A DNA stretch of 64,000 nt from Syntrophaceae bacterium UBA2188. GTDB lineage: Bacteria; Desulfobacterota; BSN033; UBA1163. Position numbers and translations under genes: made by a program. Within the stretch, counting starts at the first letter, position 1; each line of letters begins with the position of its first letter. This document shows positions 34,203-43,093 of this stretch, piece after piece. The notes under the pieces are model-generated. The model made no database searches, had not been told where the DNA came from, and saw only the letters and a list, made by a program, of their open reading frames with translations. Where the stretch lies: positions 12,587-76,586 of the forward strand of contig DCVM01000029.1 in NCBI GenBank assembly GCA_002327985.1, read 5' to 3'.

Positions 34203-34296
34203 CAAGGGGTCCAGAAATATGATGGTCATATTTCTGGAGGTTAAAGAGCAAGGTAGCCGGGCCGCTATCCCAAAAAATTTGGGTGGCGGCTTTTTT
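34203..34296 (+). promoter_or_regulatory. Structured leader with terminator/antiterminator, riboswitch-like
   Basis: A perfect 12-bp hairpin (34211-34237, arms CCAGAAATATGA and TCATATTTCTGG) is followed by AGGTTAAAGAGCAA. A stem GGTAGC/GCTATCC (34252-34270) then overlaps the 5' arm of an intrinsic terminator (34261-34290, arms GCCGC..CCCAAA and TTTGGG..GCGGC) that ends in six T residues. The two stems are mutually exclusive, as in transcription attenuators. I cannot match the fold to a known class. The 3' part (AGCCGGGCCGC) is faintly GEMM-like, but the GEMM 5' core is missing. Confidence 0.62.
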
Positions 34297-34440
34297 CATT
34301 TGGAAAAAGTGGAGGGAAAGACAATCGGTCTGTTTACGAATAATTCGTACTTAGGTCAACCTTTTTATTTCAAAGGGGGACTACATCCAGATATGTAAAG
34401 ATTCAAAGGGCATACGCTTTTTGCGGAGGGGGGGATTGAG

Positions 34441-36681
34441 ATGATTAAGATAAAGTTTTTCTCCACAATTATTTTCGCCAGTACAGTTCTCTTATGTATT
34501 TTTGTTCAAGTGCCGTCTGCGGAAATTAAGACCCTCTCATCGGCACTCCATATCTGGCCGCCGGTGGGGAATGACTTCGGGAATGTCAATGATCTCGATA
34601 AAACCCTGACCAAATTTCTGAAGATTTCAGTTTACGAGGTAAACAGCCAGGGGGGTTGCACGAGTCTCCGTCTCGAGAGGATTCGGTTAATACACGACCG
34701 CTATCGAGTGGAATACAGGCTACCTCGCTCACATCGCAAGAATCAGTACGGCAGAAAATTTGAAATTCGCTTCACTTTGGCCGATCTGGAATTGGGATCG
34801 ACCACGTATGAGCCGCTTGAACATAGAGGAGCTGTTCTAAAGATAGAGTTTCGCATTGATAACCATCCTGTCATACGAGCGCGGGTTTTGCACAGACAAG
34901 GTTATACCGCAACGAAGATTGCTGAGGTGTTGAGAGCTGAGTTTGGCTTAACCGGGCAGGAGACTGCGCAGCTTCTGCGTGACGAAGGCTATGGGGTTTT
35001 GGAAATAGCGCAAGCACTTCGTGATGCCTACTTCGCGAGTGCGAAGGAAGCAGCTCAGATATTGAAAAATATTGGTTACAGCGAGGATGAGATTGTCCTC
35101 GTCTTGATAGAGGTGTATGAAACCTACCTTGCCATCGTTGACGTCATGGTAACCGACTGGGAGAACTGCGCCAACGTTCCGAGTGACTACACAGGGCTTG
35201 CCTGGGGTCAGAAGGTCACGATCCCTTACATTCCGGGCCTCATAGGAACAAGGGTGTGGTCCAACGACGTGAATAAGGGAATCGGCGGTACTTATACAAC
35301 CATCTGGGTCAAGTATGATCTCGTCCCTGTGATATCAGACCAGCGGGTGCTGGTGGACTATGGGGTCTTCCATTGGCCGTACTGGGAGTGGTGGTGTCCA
35401 TCGGATTGGCAGCGTGCCAATGGCACCTCATCCGGTAGGCAGGGCGCCCTCACCACTGACACAGAGGGCGACTGCTATCGAAATGGTTTATGTGTACACT
35501 ATGTACCAATAAACCAAACCGATACCTTCATCACGAATGTGGGCCTTAGCTACACAAGCGGTTCCGAGGCCGCCTGTCCTGCGCTGGGCGAGGCCAATCT
35601 GGGGTACTGGCCCATGCAGGCTGACAGCTATGATATTCACAAGAATTGCGCGGATGATCGCTGGGTGTATCTGTGCTACGGCCGGGGCAAGGCCTGGCCT
35701 CCCATGCCAATGTCCATTGACGTCACAGACGGAGAAAAGCTCAATTTCTTGGAAACCTATGCACCGCGGGTTTGGATCGCGAGCGGAGAGTCTTACTGGC
35801 CATCCTCTGTTAAGTGGGCTTTCCCGTATCTCGTTCGTACTCCGTGTCTCGATATCGGGGTTGCGATGGTATGCGGCACTCCTTACCCAGAAGCTCAATA
35901 CTGGCTGTTCACAAAGGAGGGCGTGGAAGGTTCCGATGTGCTCGATTTCTTTCACGGATGTAACGGCTATTCAACGAGCAATCCTTGCACCATCAATGAT
36001 GTGCCAGTATATGCGTTCTGGGTGAAGAAGTCGGTTCCGGTCGAGGGGGATCTCTTTGATTTTGTCGATCTCGTCTACTTCTTTTACTATCCTTACAACC
36101 GCGGCAAAGAAGTGGCAAACACGGTATGGGAGAGTCACGTGGGCGACTGGGAGCATGTGACAGTGCGGCTGATGTGGGCATATGACGATCAAACCGGATG
36201 GACGCTTCAACCTACGCAGATGTACATATCAGCCCACGACTTCGGCGGTATCTACGAGTGGACCGAAATCCCCAAGATAAATGGCACGCATGCTGTCGTC
36301 TACTCAGCCTGGGGATCCCATGGTGTCTGGCTTACGGCGGGAGAGCACGATTATGGCGAGGTTTGTTACGTTGTCGCGTGCGAAGATCTCACAGACTGGA
36401 CGAGCGAGGGCACGTCGTGGGACATATGGAATTACCTGGAAGCCTTCGACTACAACGCTAAGCAAGGGCTCGGCGGCAGCACTTGGCCTCTGTGGATGAG
36501 TGACGACTTTACGAATCCGGGCACCTGCGGCGACCCTTCCAATCCCGCTTGTGGCCCGATCTACCGGTGGGGCAACACGGAGAATGAATGCTACAGCGAC
36601 CCTATCGGCAGATGTTTAATGACAACCGGGCCCACCGGCCCCGTCTCCAAAGGTGTCTGGAGCCCCGGGATTTTAAAGTAA
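34441..36681 (+). CDS. Secreted Vps62-domain protein with helical repeats
   Basis: The 746-aa exported protein begins with a signal peptide ending VPSA. It has a beta-rich N-terminal region, then three repeats of about 29 residues (about 145-228) with the core GY..(K/E)IA.(A/V)LR, for example RQGYTATKIAEVLRAEFGL and DEGYGVLEIAQALRDAYF. A Cys- and Trp-rich middle follows. From about 435 on it shows the Vps62/DUF946 fold: YAPRVWIASGESYWPSSVKW, YYPYNRGK, HVGDWEHVTVRL and GSHGVWLTAGEH. The gene is clearly richer in GC than its AT-rich flanks, which suggests transfer. An SD (GGAGGGGGGG) precedes the ATG. Confidence 0.75.
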   Translation: MIKIKFFSTIIFASTVLLCIFVQVPSAEIKTLSSALHIWPPVGNDFGNVNDLDKTLTKFLKISVYEVNSQGGCTSLRLERIRLIHDRYRVEYRLPRSHRKNQYGRKFEIRFTLADLELGSTTYEPLEHRGAVLKIEFRIDNHPVIRARVLHRQGYTATKIAEVLRAEFGLTGQETAQLLRDEGYGVLEIAQALRDAYFASAKEAAQILKNIGYSEDEIVLVLIEVYETYLAIVDVMVTDWENCANVPSDYTGLAWGQKVTIPYIPGLIGTRVWSNDVNKGIGGTYTTIWVKYDLVPVISDQRVLVDYGVFHWPYWEWWCPSDWQRANGTSSGRQGALTTDTEGDCYRNGLCVHYVPINQTDTFITNVGLSYTSGSEAACPALGEANLGYWPMQADSYDIHKNCADDRWVYLCYGRGKAWPPMPMSIDVTDGEKLNFLETYAPRVWIASGESYWPSSVKWAFPYLVRTPCLDIGVAMVCGTPYPEAQYWLFTKEGVEGSDVLDFFHGCNGYSTSNPCTINDVPVYAFWVKKSVPVEGDLFDFVDLVYFFYYPYNRGKEVANTVWESHVGDWEHVTVRLMWAYDDQTGWTLQPTQMYISAHDFGGIYEWTEIPKINGTHAVVYSAWGSHGVWLTAGEHDYGEVCYVVACEDLTDWTSEGTSWDIWNYLEAFDYNAKQGLGGSTWPLWMSDDFTNPGTCGDPSNPACGPIYRWGNTENECYSDPIGRCLMTTGPTGPVSKGVWSPGILK

Positions 36682-37152
36682 GCGTTGGTCGTTACAGCAA
36701 TTTAAATAAGATATTTAAGAAGGATTTGATGGTACCCAGTGATAAAGGCGGTCGCTGAACTCCGTCCACCTTTTAAAAGAGAAATAGAGAAGAATACCAA
36801 CCTCTGTAATTCTATTTGAGTCTATTCCATTTGAAAAGGTTATCTCGAAAGGAATGAGCCTTTGAAAAGGTTGCAGAAGTGGACAGAGGGAAATGAAATC
36901 CTGTTTGTTTTTCTACATACAATTTGAGTTTTGAGATGCCTTTCAAATAATAATTTTCAATCCTTGGTATTCACTAATCCTCACACTTTGGTGAAACTTT
37001 AAAGCAAACCTTTTTGACCGGCCAGATTTTTTGGAAATTGTGGATAACTTCCTCTGAAACTTTCTATTCCATATTTTTGGAAAAGGGCGTATATTACAAT
37101 CGAAAAGTGGTAATCGGGATATGCGGATTCAATTAATCAAAGGAGAGATCAA
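36682..37152. other. Intergenic stretch without gene
   Basis: No ORF with support, no clear promoter and no RNA is seen in these 471 bp. Two 10-mers, CTCCGTCCAC and the complement of GTGGACAGAG, face each other about 130 bp apart, possibly the ends of a vanished element. The DnaA-box-like TGTGGATAA occurs once. Confidence 0.3.
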
Positions 37153-37473
37153 ATGAAAATTGGAATTATTATTGAAACAAATGAACCAGAAAAGGCTTGG
37201 AATGGAGTTCGCTTTGGAAACACGGCTCTCAAGAAAGGGCATGAGGTTAAGATATTTCTTATGAGTGCGGGGGTAGAAATTGAGAGCATCATTCATGAGA
37301 AATTTAATGCGAGGAATCAAATTGAAGAATTTATTAAGAACAAAGGGACGGTCTTAGCTTGCGGTGTGTGCATCAAATCAAGAAATCAAGGAGAGTCGGA
37401 TGTTTGCCCAATCTCTACAATGATTGATTGCTTGGGCATGGTAGAGTGGGCTGATAAAGTAATCACATTCTAA
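37153..37473 (+). CDS. DsrE/DsrF-like protein
   Basis: The 106-aa cytoplasmic protein fits the DsrE-like fold: MKIGIIIETNEPEKAWNGVRFGNTA, KKGHEVKIFLMSAGVE, then GTVLACGVCIKSRNQGES, where the CGVC motif is at the usual site of the conserved Cys in sulfur-relay members. A downstream WADKVITF closes the domain. AAGGAGAG precedes the ATG. It may relay persulfide or just bind it; its neighbours do not show the pathway. Confidence 0.82.
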   Translation: MKIGIIIETNEPEKAWNGVRFGNTALKKGHEVKIFLMSAGVEIESIIHEKFNARNQIEEFIKNKGTVLACGVCIKSRNQGESDVCPISTMIDCLGMVEWADKVITF

Positions 37474-37572
37474 ATCAAATGTTAATGCTCACTTTCGAAC
37501 CGTAATCCTCGCTCTCAGGGATCACACTCGCGCAAGCATTTGTAGGTGGAAGTTGCAAGAAGGATTATTTGA

Positions 37573-38233
37573 TATTGGCCACCAACTCAAATACTGGTAA
37601 GGGCGGAGAAGGAATTAAATGAGCAAAGAAAATTAGCCGAACAGATTCAGGATAGCCTAAAAGAATCAGAAAAAAGTTTAGAGGCGCTGAAAAAAGAGAG
37701 GAAGCGGTCCATTTTAGGTGAGATTGTTTGAGAAAGAGAAGGCGATCAGTGTTCTGGAAGGAGAATTTACTAAAGCCAGGAAGAGGTCCCAACTCGGAAG
37801 GCTTTACAGCGCTGTTGATGGAACGGTCCATGGACTGGCCACGCATACCATCGGAGGGGTCGTGACCTCCGCCCAACCTATTATCACTATTGTTCCGGAT
37901 GGGACCCCTCTGATTGTTAAGGCCATGGCTCTCAATCAAGACATTGGGTTTATTCAGGTGGGTCAGAAGGCAGAACTGAAATTGGATACTTTTCCTTTTC
38001 AGAAATACGGGACGGTTGAAGCTGAACTTTCCTATGTAAGGCCCGATGCCCAGGAGGATCAAAAGTTGGGTTTGGTTTACAAGTTGAAGTTGAAACTCAA
38101 ACGATTTACCATTCGCGTTAAGGACAGGGAGGTTCCCCTTGCGCACGGGGTGGCGGTGACGGCGGAGGTCAAAACCGGGGAGAGAAGGGTGACGGCAATC
38201 CTTTGGAACCCTGCCAGACCCTTTTCAAAATAA
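37573..38233 (+). pseudogene. Decayed HlyD-family membrane fusion protein
   Basis: The first part (37573-37730) reads, in one frame, a coiled coil AEKELNEQRKLAEQIQDSL to ALKKERKR, as in the hairpin of HlyD-type secretion adaptors, then meets a stop. In another frame (37718-38233) the family's C-terminal half follows: SAVDGTVHGLATHTIGGVV, IVPDGTPLIVKAMALNQDIGF and GQKAELKLDTFPFQKYG. The N-terminal membrane segment is missing. No ABC or outer-membrane partner is present. It is a truncated and frameshifted relic of a type I secretion gene. Confidence 0.75.
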
Positions 38234-38311
38234 GGGTTGATTTTGCCATCCAGAATGGGTTAATTTTAACTTAAATTAGGCTATTGTTTCCCTTGGGTAG
38301 AAAATCCAAAG

Positions 38312-38785
38312 ATGGAATCTCCCAAATATACCATTCTGGTGGCGGATGATGAAGAATTAATACGAAACTTCATCGTTACCCTTTTAACCAAACTGGGTCA
38401 TTCATGTGTTACCGCCGTGAATGGCATAGATGCCCTGAATAAAATCAAGGAAAATAAAATTGATGCCGTCATCACCGATATCAAAATGCCAGAGATGGAT
38501 GGAATCATTCTGATCAGAGAGATTTTAAAGCAATCTCCCGAGCTTCCGATCATGGTCATGACTGCCTTTGATGAAGAATATTCAGCCGGGACAGCTATTT
38601 CCGTCGGTGCCCGCGAATTCATAAAAAAACCGTTTTCTCTTGATGAATTTATCCTTCGGTTTCACAAGATGATGAGGGACTCGGACACCCTCAGGAGGAT
38701 GAAGAAAGAAAAGGGCGGGGATGACGATGTTCAGTATCTGATGGAGGAGTTGGAAGCGGCCTTAAAAAAAGATAAAAACCTTTAA
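38312..38785 (+). CDS. Single-domain response regulator
   Basis: The 157-aa protein is a CheY-like receiver: the acidic pair in VADDEE, the phosphorylated Asp56 in ITDIKMPEMDG, Thr in MVMTAFDE and Lys in FIKKPFS. A C-terminal helix of about 35 residues, rich in charge (RRMKKEKGGDDDVQYLMEEL), replaces an output domain. It has no histidine kinase next to it; a kinase-like protein without a good ATP site lies 2 kb away. It may act through protein contacts. Confidence 0.9.
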   Translation: MESPKYTILVADDEELIRNFIVTLLTKLGHSCVTAVNGIDALNKIKENKIDAVITDIKMPEMDGIILIREILKQSPELPIMVMTAFDEEYSAGTAISVGAREFIKKPFSLDEFILRFHKMMRDSDTLRRMKKEKGGDDDVQYLMEELEAALKKDKNL

Positions 38786-38843
38786 AACGGATTGGAGGCC
38801 AGCCCCTCCCCAGCTAAAGTTTTTTTCTAACCTTTCCTTATTG

Positions 38844-39332
38844 TTAATCTTGTTTTTTTAATTTCTTCAATGCTCTTATCTTTTCCAATGTATCTCGATA
38901 GATCTCTTCCTTAGCGGGATTGAGCTCCATTGCCTTTAAAGTCAGCCTTTCCCCTTCATCGAGATTTTCACGCCGGGTGCAGTAAAGCCATGCCAGATTA
39001 TTATAGGCGTCCGCATGGTGTGGCTCTTTCTTGATGGCTTTCCTATAAAAGGTTTCTGCCTTGTCAAATTCTTTTTTTTGAAAATGGACATTTCCGAGAT
39101 AAAGGTAAGCAATGGGAAGTTTTTTGGACGCCAGTCGGTACTCTCTGGCGGCGTCATCGAGTTCACCATCTCTTTCGTAAGCCACGCCCAGATTTAAATG
39201 TTCCTCGGGAGTGAGAGGATCTTTGAGTACAATGATCTTAAAGGAGGAACAACCGGCAAAGAGGCAAAGTGAAAGCCAGACAAAGATCAGAAAAAATAAC
39301 AAGCTCGCCTGTTTGATCCGCCTTTTGCTCAT
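38844..39332 (-). CDS. TPR lipoprotein, partner of a C39-like peptidase
   Basis: This 162-aa lipoprotein has a signal helix with a lipobox (LFAGC), then three TPR-like repeats (TPEEHLNLGVAYERDGELDD, AYLYLGNVHFQKKEFDKAE, ADAYNNLAWLYCTRRENLDE). Its ATG overlaps the stop of the peptidase gene (ATGA), so it is translated through coupling and needs no own SD. In PA2778-type proteins the peptidase and the TPR part are a single chain; here they are separate genes. Confidence 0.8.
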   Translation of the reverse strand: MSKRRIKQASLLFFLIFVWLSLCLFAGCSSFKIIVLKDPLTPEEHLNLGVAYERDGELDDAAREYRLASKKLPIAYLYLGNVHFQKKEFDKAETFYRKAIKKEPHHADAYNNLAWLYCTRRENLDEGERLTLKAMELNPAKEEIYRDTLEKIRALKKLKKQD

Positions 39333-39895
39333 GATGGAGGAGTGATGAAGAGGGTCCAAAATTTTGTCTTTTCCCATGTTTTGACAAAACGCTTCAGGGC
39401 GATGGATTTGAGCCGGTCCTTTCCCGATTGGGTGATGATGCCATGTTCATCATAACCCACCACGATCATAAAATGATTCTGTTGATAAACTAAGATACCC
39501 AGGTCGACTAGGACAATCAACGGATATCCACACTCAATCTTTTTTTTTAAATCCTCCAGGCTTCCTTGATAATGAAGGGCATTCATTCCTTTTTTTCTTG
39601 CATATAAAATCATATCCAGATTGAGAGTGCCTCTAGCCGATGGGCTGTATATTTCCGTTGCGATCTCTTCCGGAGTGACCTCAATGCCCCAATAATTCAG
39701 GACCCCCGCCAGGGAAGCAGGTCCACATTGAAAGGCCTCCTGCGGAAAGAAAGGGACACTTTGAATGAGGTGAGAGGGTCTGGATTCTTTAAGATAGATG
39801 GATTCATGACATGAGAGCAGGAATGGGAGAATCAAGGAAAATAGTAAGAGGCGCTTCCAGAAAGAAGCGCCTCTTATGAGTAGTCGATTAAACAA
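39329..39895 (-). CDS. C39-like peptidase lipoprotein (PA2778 type)
   Basis: The 188-aa protein has an N-terminal signal and a lipobox (LLSC), then a C39-type papain-like domain: the catalytic Cys in QCGPASLAGVLNYWG, the His in QNHFMIVVGYDEHG and a following Asp or Asn region. C39 peptidases cut double-glycine leaders, but these lone lipoprotein forms have no known substrate. The TPR lipoprotein overlaps its 3' end and the PA2779-type membrane protein lies upstream, a grouping seen in other bacteria. Confidence 0.82.
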   Translation of the reverse strand: MFNRLLIRGASFWKRLLLFSLILPFLLSCHESIYLKESRPSHLIQSVPFFPQEAFQCGPASLAGVLNYWGIEVTPEEIATEIYSPSARGTLNLDMILYARKKGMNALHYQGSLEDLKKKIECGYPLIVLVDLGILVYQQNHFMIVVGYDEHGIITQSGKDRLKSIALKRFVKTWEKTKFWTLFITPPS

Positions 39896-39945
39896 AATAT
39901 CAACCCTATCAATTGGGAAAAGGTTTGGTCAAGAGTTCGTCCGCT

Positions 39946-40347
39946 CTATTTTTCTCTTTCAATCACCACTCGGTGCCCTGTGACATAAAAATAGACAATC
40001 ACTCCGATGGCAATCAGGACTAATATGACGACCACCCATACCCATCCGTCTCCACCCACTTTTAAATCATCGAGACTGAGGGCAAGCTGATGGATCTGCT
40101 GATCATCGAGCTGGCTGAGTTTTTTTTCAATTTCAGCGGGGGTCAAACCAAATGCCCTGAGCCTTTCCGTCACCATTTTCATTTCAAGGACTTTTCGGAT
40201 CTTCCCGAGGTCTGAAGATCGATCATACGTTAGAATGGAAATGGCCTCCGAGGGAGAAAATCCCGCATAGACTCTCGGCGTGATGCCAATCACAAACATC
40301 GCTGCCACCAGATAGCATGAGATCATCTTCATCCATGACGATTTCAT
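39946..40347 (-). CDS. PA2779-family membrane protein
   Basis: The 133-aa product has a signal segment, a central helical part (RLRAFGLTPAEIEKKLSQLD with the ensuing DDQQIHQLA) and a C-terminal membrane helix (WVWVVVILVLIAIGVIVYFYV) with a short basic tail. This is the layout of the PA2779 family, which is found next to PA2778-type cysteine peptidases. AAGGAGGGGAG precedes the ATG. The function is unknown; it may be the peptidase partner or substrate. Confidence 0.8.
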   Translation of the reverse strand: MKSSWMKMISCYLVAAMFVIGITPRVYAGFSPSEAISILTYDRSSDLGKIRKVLEMKMVTERLRAFGLTPAEIEKKLSQLDDQQIHQLALSLDDLKVGGDGWVWVVVILVLIAIGVIVYFYVTGHRVVIEREK

Positions 40348-40583
40348 TGAGCTCCCCTCCTTTTTTATATTTGAATATAAATTTTATTTCTTTAACTTTA
40401 TCATATGGAAACAACCTAATGGTGTCAAGAAAATATTTATTAAAATTCTTTAATTTTATGGTAGCGATTCTGATGCCATGGGAAGTGGAAAGGTGTAGGG
40501 TGTAGGATGGTATGAAAAATGGGGATGCTTAGGGAGTTTTGTTGAGCCATGTAATATTGTAAGTCATGACCCTATGTCTGGTT

Positions 40584-41519
40584 TTAAATGGTGATGGGCT
40601 CATAATAGACCACCTTTCTTCTTTCGATCGGGAGCCTCAGGGTGATCAGGGTCCTGGGCTTCTTTGGATCAAACTCATAGGTCATGCTCCCATGGTTCCG
40701 TTGAAGGATCTCCTTCACCAATTGTAATATCAGTTTCGCGGTTTCTTCATTTTGTTCGGCTAACTTTTCAGCAGTCTCCTTCGGGGTGTCAGCCCGCTCC
40801 TTGCCACCCATAAAACCGATGGCGGTCTCAATATAACCGCCATTCCTATCTGGCGGAATCTTTTTATCGGGTTCGCCCTGATGGAAGTCGAAGGATTTTA
40901 TTAAAAAGCCTATAGTCCCATTCATAGGGGTCGATAGGAGCGCATACTGGAGAACGGAATTCAAGATGAATCTTATCTGTTCATCGTGAATAAATGTCTC
41001 GGGAAGGTCCTTCTCACATTTCTTAAAAATCTTTATGTTTTTAGACTGGATCTGCTTTTCATTGGCATCCAGGACTTCCTCGAGAATCAGGGAAAGGGTA
41101 TTCGATTTTACAATAGGGGTATTAATGTGGATATAATTTAAGAGACTATTGAGTACGGAATCGAGTTTCTTAATCTCTTCTGAAACGCCCTTTTGAAAAT
41201 ATTTTCTAAATTCGCCACTGTTCAATTGATCCGCTGAAAGTTGAGATCTGTTTTTAATAGAGATGAGTGTATTTTTAATTGAATGGACCAATTCAATTAG
41301 AAAAGAAGACATAAAAGGGGTCTCCTGTGCTCCAAGAAGATCCTTCTCTTTAGATTCAGTATTGTCTGAGTTGGTTTTGTTTGTCAGAGAGTCCAATGGG
41401 TTGTCCTCGGCCTCTGCCTCGAAAGGATCATTTTCCATTGGGTTACGGCCAGGGGTATCATAGATGGCCTTTAAGTAAGGCGGCCAGTTATTTTTTTCTG
41501 CGATGGATTCACTTTTCAT
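40584..41519 (-). CDS. Histidine-kinase-like protein with a degenerate ATPase domain
   Basis: The 311-aa soluble protein has an acidic N-terminal region (about 25-70), then a HisKA-like segment ELVHSIKNTLISIKNRSQLS with a possible phosphorylatable His, and a C-terminal part shaped like HATPase_c but without a clear N box or G boxes. It is probably a histidine phosphotransfer or scaffold protein rather than an active kinase. GGGAGG precedes ATG 41519. It overlaps the PilZ gene by 11 nt, so the two are co-translated. Confidence 0.7.
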   Translation of the reverse strand: MKSESIAEKNNWPPYLKAIYDTPGRNPMENDPFEAEAEDNPLDSLTNKTNSDNTESKEKDLLGAQETPFMSSFLIELVHSIKNTLISIKNRSQLSADQLNSGEFRKYFQKGVSEEIKKLDSVLNSLLNYIHINTPIVKSNTLSLILEEVLDANEKQIQSKNIKIFKKCEKDLPETFIHDEQIRFILNSVLQYALLSTPMNGTIGFLIKSFDFHQGEPDKKIPPDRNGGYIETAIGFMGGKERADTPKETAEKLAEQNEETAKLILQLVKEILQRNHGSMTYEFDPKKPRTLITLRLPIERRKVVYYEPITI

Positions 41520-41892
41520 GAGAAGCCTCCCGGTCATGCCCATTGCCCAGAAGTTCTTTCAGCTTTTGGCGGTCTTCCTCCTGGATATGGACGAATTTTA
41601 ATCCTAATTGATATCCCACGGAATTTTCTTCCAATTGGAGATCTTTCCACACCACCTCGGCCAACACTTTAAAGTTGGTCAATTCAAATCCCTTGGGAAA
41701 TAAAACCGCAATGGTTAATTCCGAACCCACGGGCATGTTATTAACTGAATGGACAAGGAGGCCTTCCTCGCTCACATTGACGGCCATCGCCCCATGGGCT
41801 TGCGGGGTATTCGTCACCCGATACTCAAGGGGCAATTCTATAGAAAATCGCGGATGTTTTCTTTTTTCTACCAAACGATTTAAGGCTTCCAT
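41509..41892 (-). CDS. PilZ-domain protein (c-di-GMP receptor)
   Basis: The 127-aa protein is a single PilZ domain. The first c-di-GMP motif is RKHPR (Arg11 to Arg15) and the second is NVSEEG (39-44, an Asn variant of D/NxSxxG). Both are intact, so binding is likely. The overlap with the kinase-like gene suggests that c-di-GMP state is passed to that protein. Together with two GEMM riboswitches it marks c-di-GMP signalling as a theme of this window. Confidence 0.88.
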   Translation of the reverse strand: MEALNRLVEKRKHPRFSIELPLEYRVTNTPQAHGAMAVNVSEEGLLVHSVNNMPVGSELTIAVLFPKGFELTNFKVLAEVVWKDLQLEENSVGYQLGLKFVHIQEEDRQKLKELLGNGHDREASHEK

Positions 41893-42147
41893 AGATTCTC
41901 CCTGTCAATAGTAAAATAGGGGGGATAGATCCGATCCTTATTATTCCATTTTGAGAGACTATTACTGCAAGCAATGTGCCATTTCATTAAAAAGCTTATA
42001 ACCCATAGAAATTATTAAGTATATTTGAAATATAATTTTTGAACGATCCGTTGTCTATTCCAAAAAACGTCCCTCATGTTATGAATTTATTGTAAAATTT
42101 AGACTCTTGCTGGCAGGGAAGTCAGGCAGGCCTTTGTAATGTGTGTT

Positions 42148-42993
42148 TTATTGCAATGTATCCAAGATTCCCCTGAGGTAGCCGATGCTCCGGCTGGCAA
42201 CCGTTTGGGGGTCAGGGTTGAAATCGAAGACCTCAACAGAGATATAGCCCTTATAAGCATTCTTGATTAAATTTTTCAAAACCGGGATGAAATCCGTCTC
42301 TCCGAAGCCCGGTCCCTTTCCATTGGTGTCATTGACATGGATATGACGGAGGTATCCGGAATCCAAGGCCCGGAGAAGGGCTTCCACGATTGACTTTTCC
42401 TGGAGCGATGCACTTCGGCAGTCGAAGACCATTTTGAAATTGGGGTGTCTGGTCTCTTTTAATAATTGAATCGCCTCTGCTACGGTATTGATGAAGTTGG
42501 TACTGGTTTGGGCGAGAGGTTCGATACAGTAAAAAACATTTCTTTTCCGAGCCGTCTTAAGACATACCTTGAAAGTCTCCTTGGCAAAATCCCATGACTC
42601 TCGAAAATCCCAACCCTCTCGAACCGTCCTCTGGTGCGGAGAACCATGAACGAGAATCTTCCCTCCGATGTCGGCACAAAAATGGATGAGGGCCTCCATA
42701 TACTCCTGGGTTTTAATGCGGATGATTTCGTCGGGATGGTTGATGGAGAGTCCTTCCGGTTTCACCAGAAGCCAATGGAGGCCAACCATCTCAATCCCTG
42801 CCTCCTCAGCTGCACGGCGGATGGCTTTTCGCCTCTTCGGTGAGATTTCAGTGACATCGTCTGCAAGGGTGTAGGGGGCAATTTCAACCCCGTCGTAACC
42901 CAAATGAGCCGCATACTCAAAGACCTTTTCGATTGGCCACCCCTGGAAAAGCTCGTTACAGATTGAAATCTTTATCGGACTTTTTTTACCCAT
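42148..42993 (-). CDS. Sugar phosphate isomerase/epimerase family protein (TIM barrel)
   Basis: The 281-aa product is an AP-endonuclease-2-like barrel. Likely metal ligands lie at the strand ends: Glu in FYCIEPLAQ, Asp in MVFDCRSA, His in LRHIHVNDTNG and Glu in YISVEVFDF. Such proteins act on sugars, inositols or hydroxypyruvate; the substrate cannot be fixed from the sequence. It stands alone, divergent from argS. Confidence 0.87.
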   Translation of the reverse strand: MGKKSPIKISICNELFQGWPIEKVFEYAAHLGYDGVEIAPYTLADDVTEISPKRRKAIRRAAEEAGIEMVGLHWLLVKPEGLSINHPDEIIRIKTQEYMEALIHFCADIGGKILVHGSPHQRTVREGWDFRESWDFAKETFKVCLKTARKRNVFYCIEPLAQTSTNFINTVAEAIQLLKETRHPNFKMVFDCRSASLQEKSIVEALLRALDSGYLRHIHVNDTNGKGPGFGETDFIPVLKNLIKNAYKGYISVEVFDFNPDPQTVASRSIGYLRGILDTLQ

Positions 42994-43093
42994 TTTTTAT
43001 CATTTCCTTTCTTTGGGCATTGCGGCCCACAGAGTTTTTATTCTTAGGCAAATTATATTCACGAATTCTTCTTGATGTCAATTTTTGATTATC

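Noticed and set aside
34203..34296. Third GEMM riboswitch.
   Set aside because: The 3' part is faintly similar, but the AAACC and GGGACGCAAAGCC-type cores are absent.
37021..37060. DnaA-box-like TGTGGATAA suggesting an origin.
   Set aside because: A single copy without AT-rich unwinding repeats or dnaA/dnaN/parAB neighbours is not an origin.
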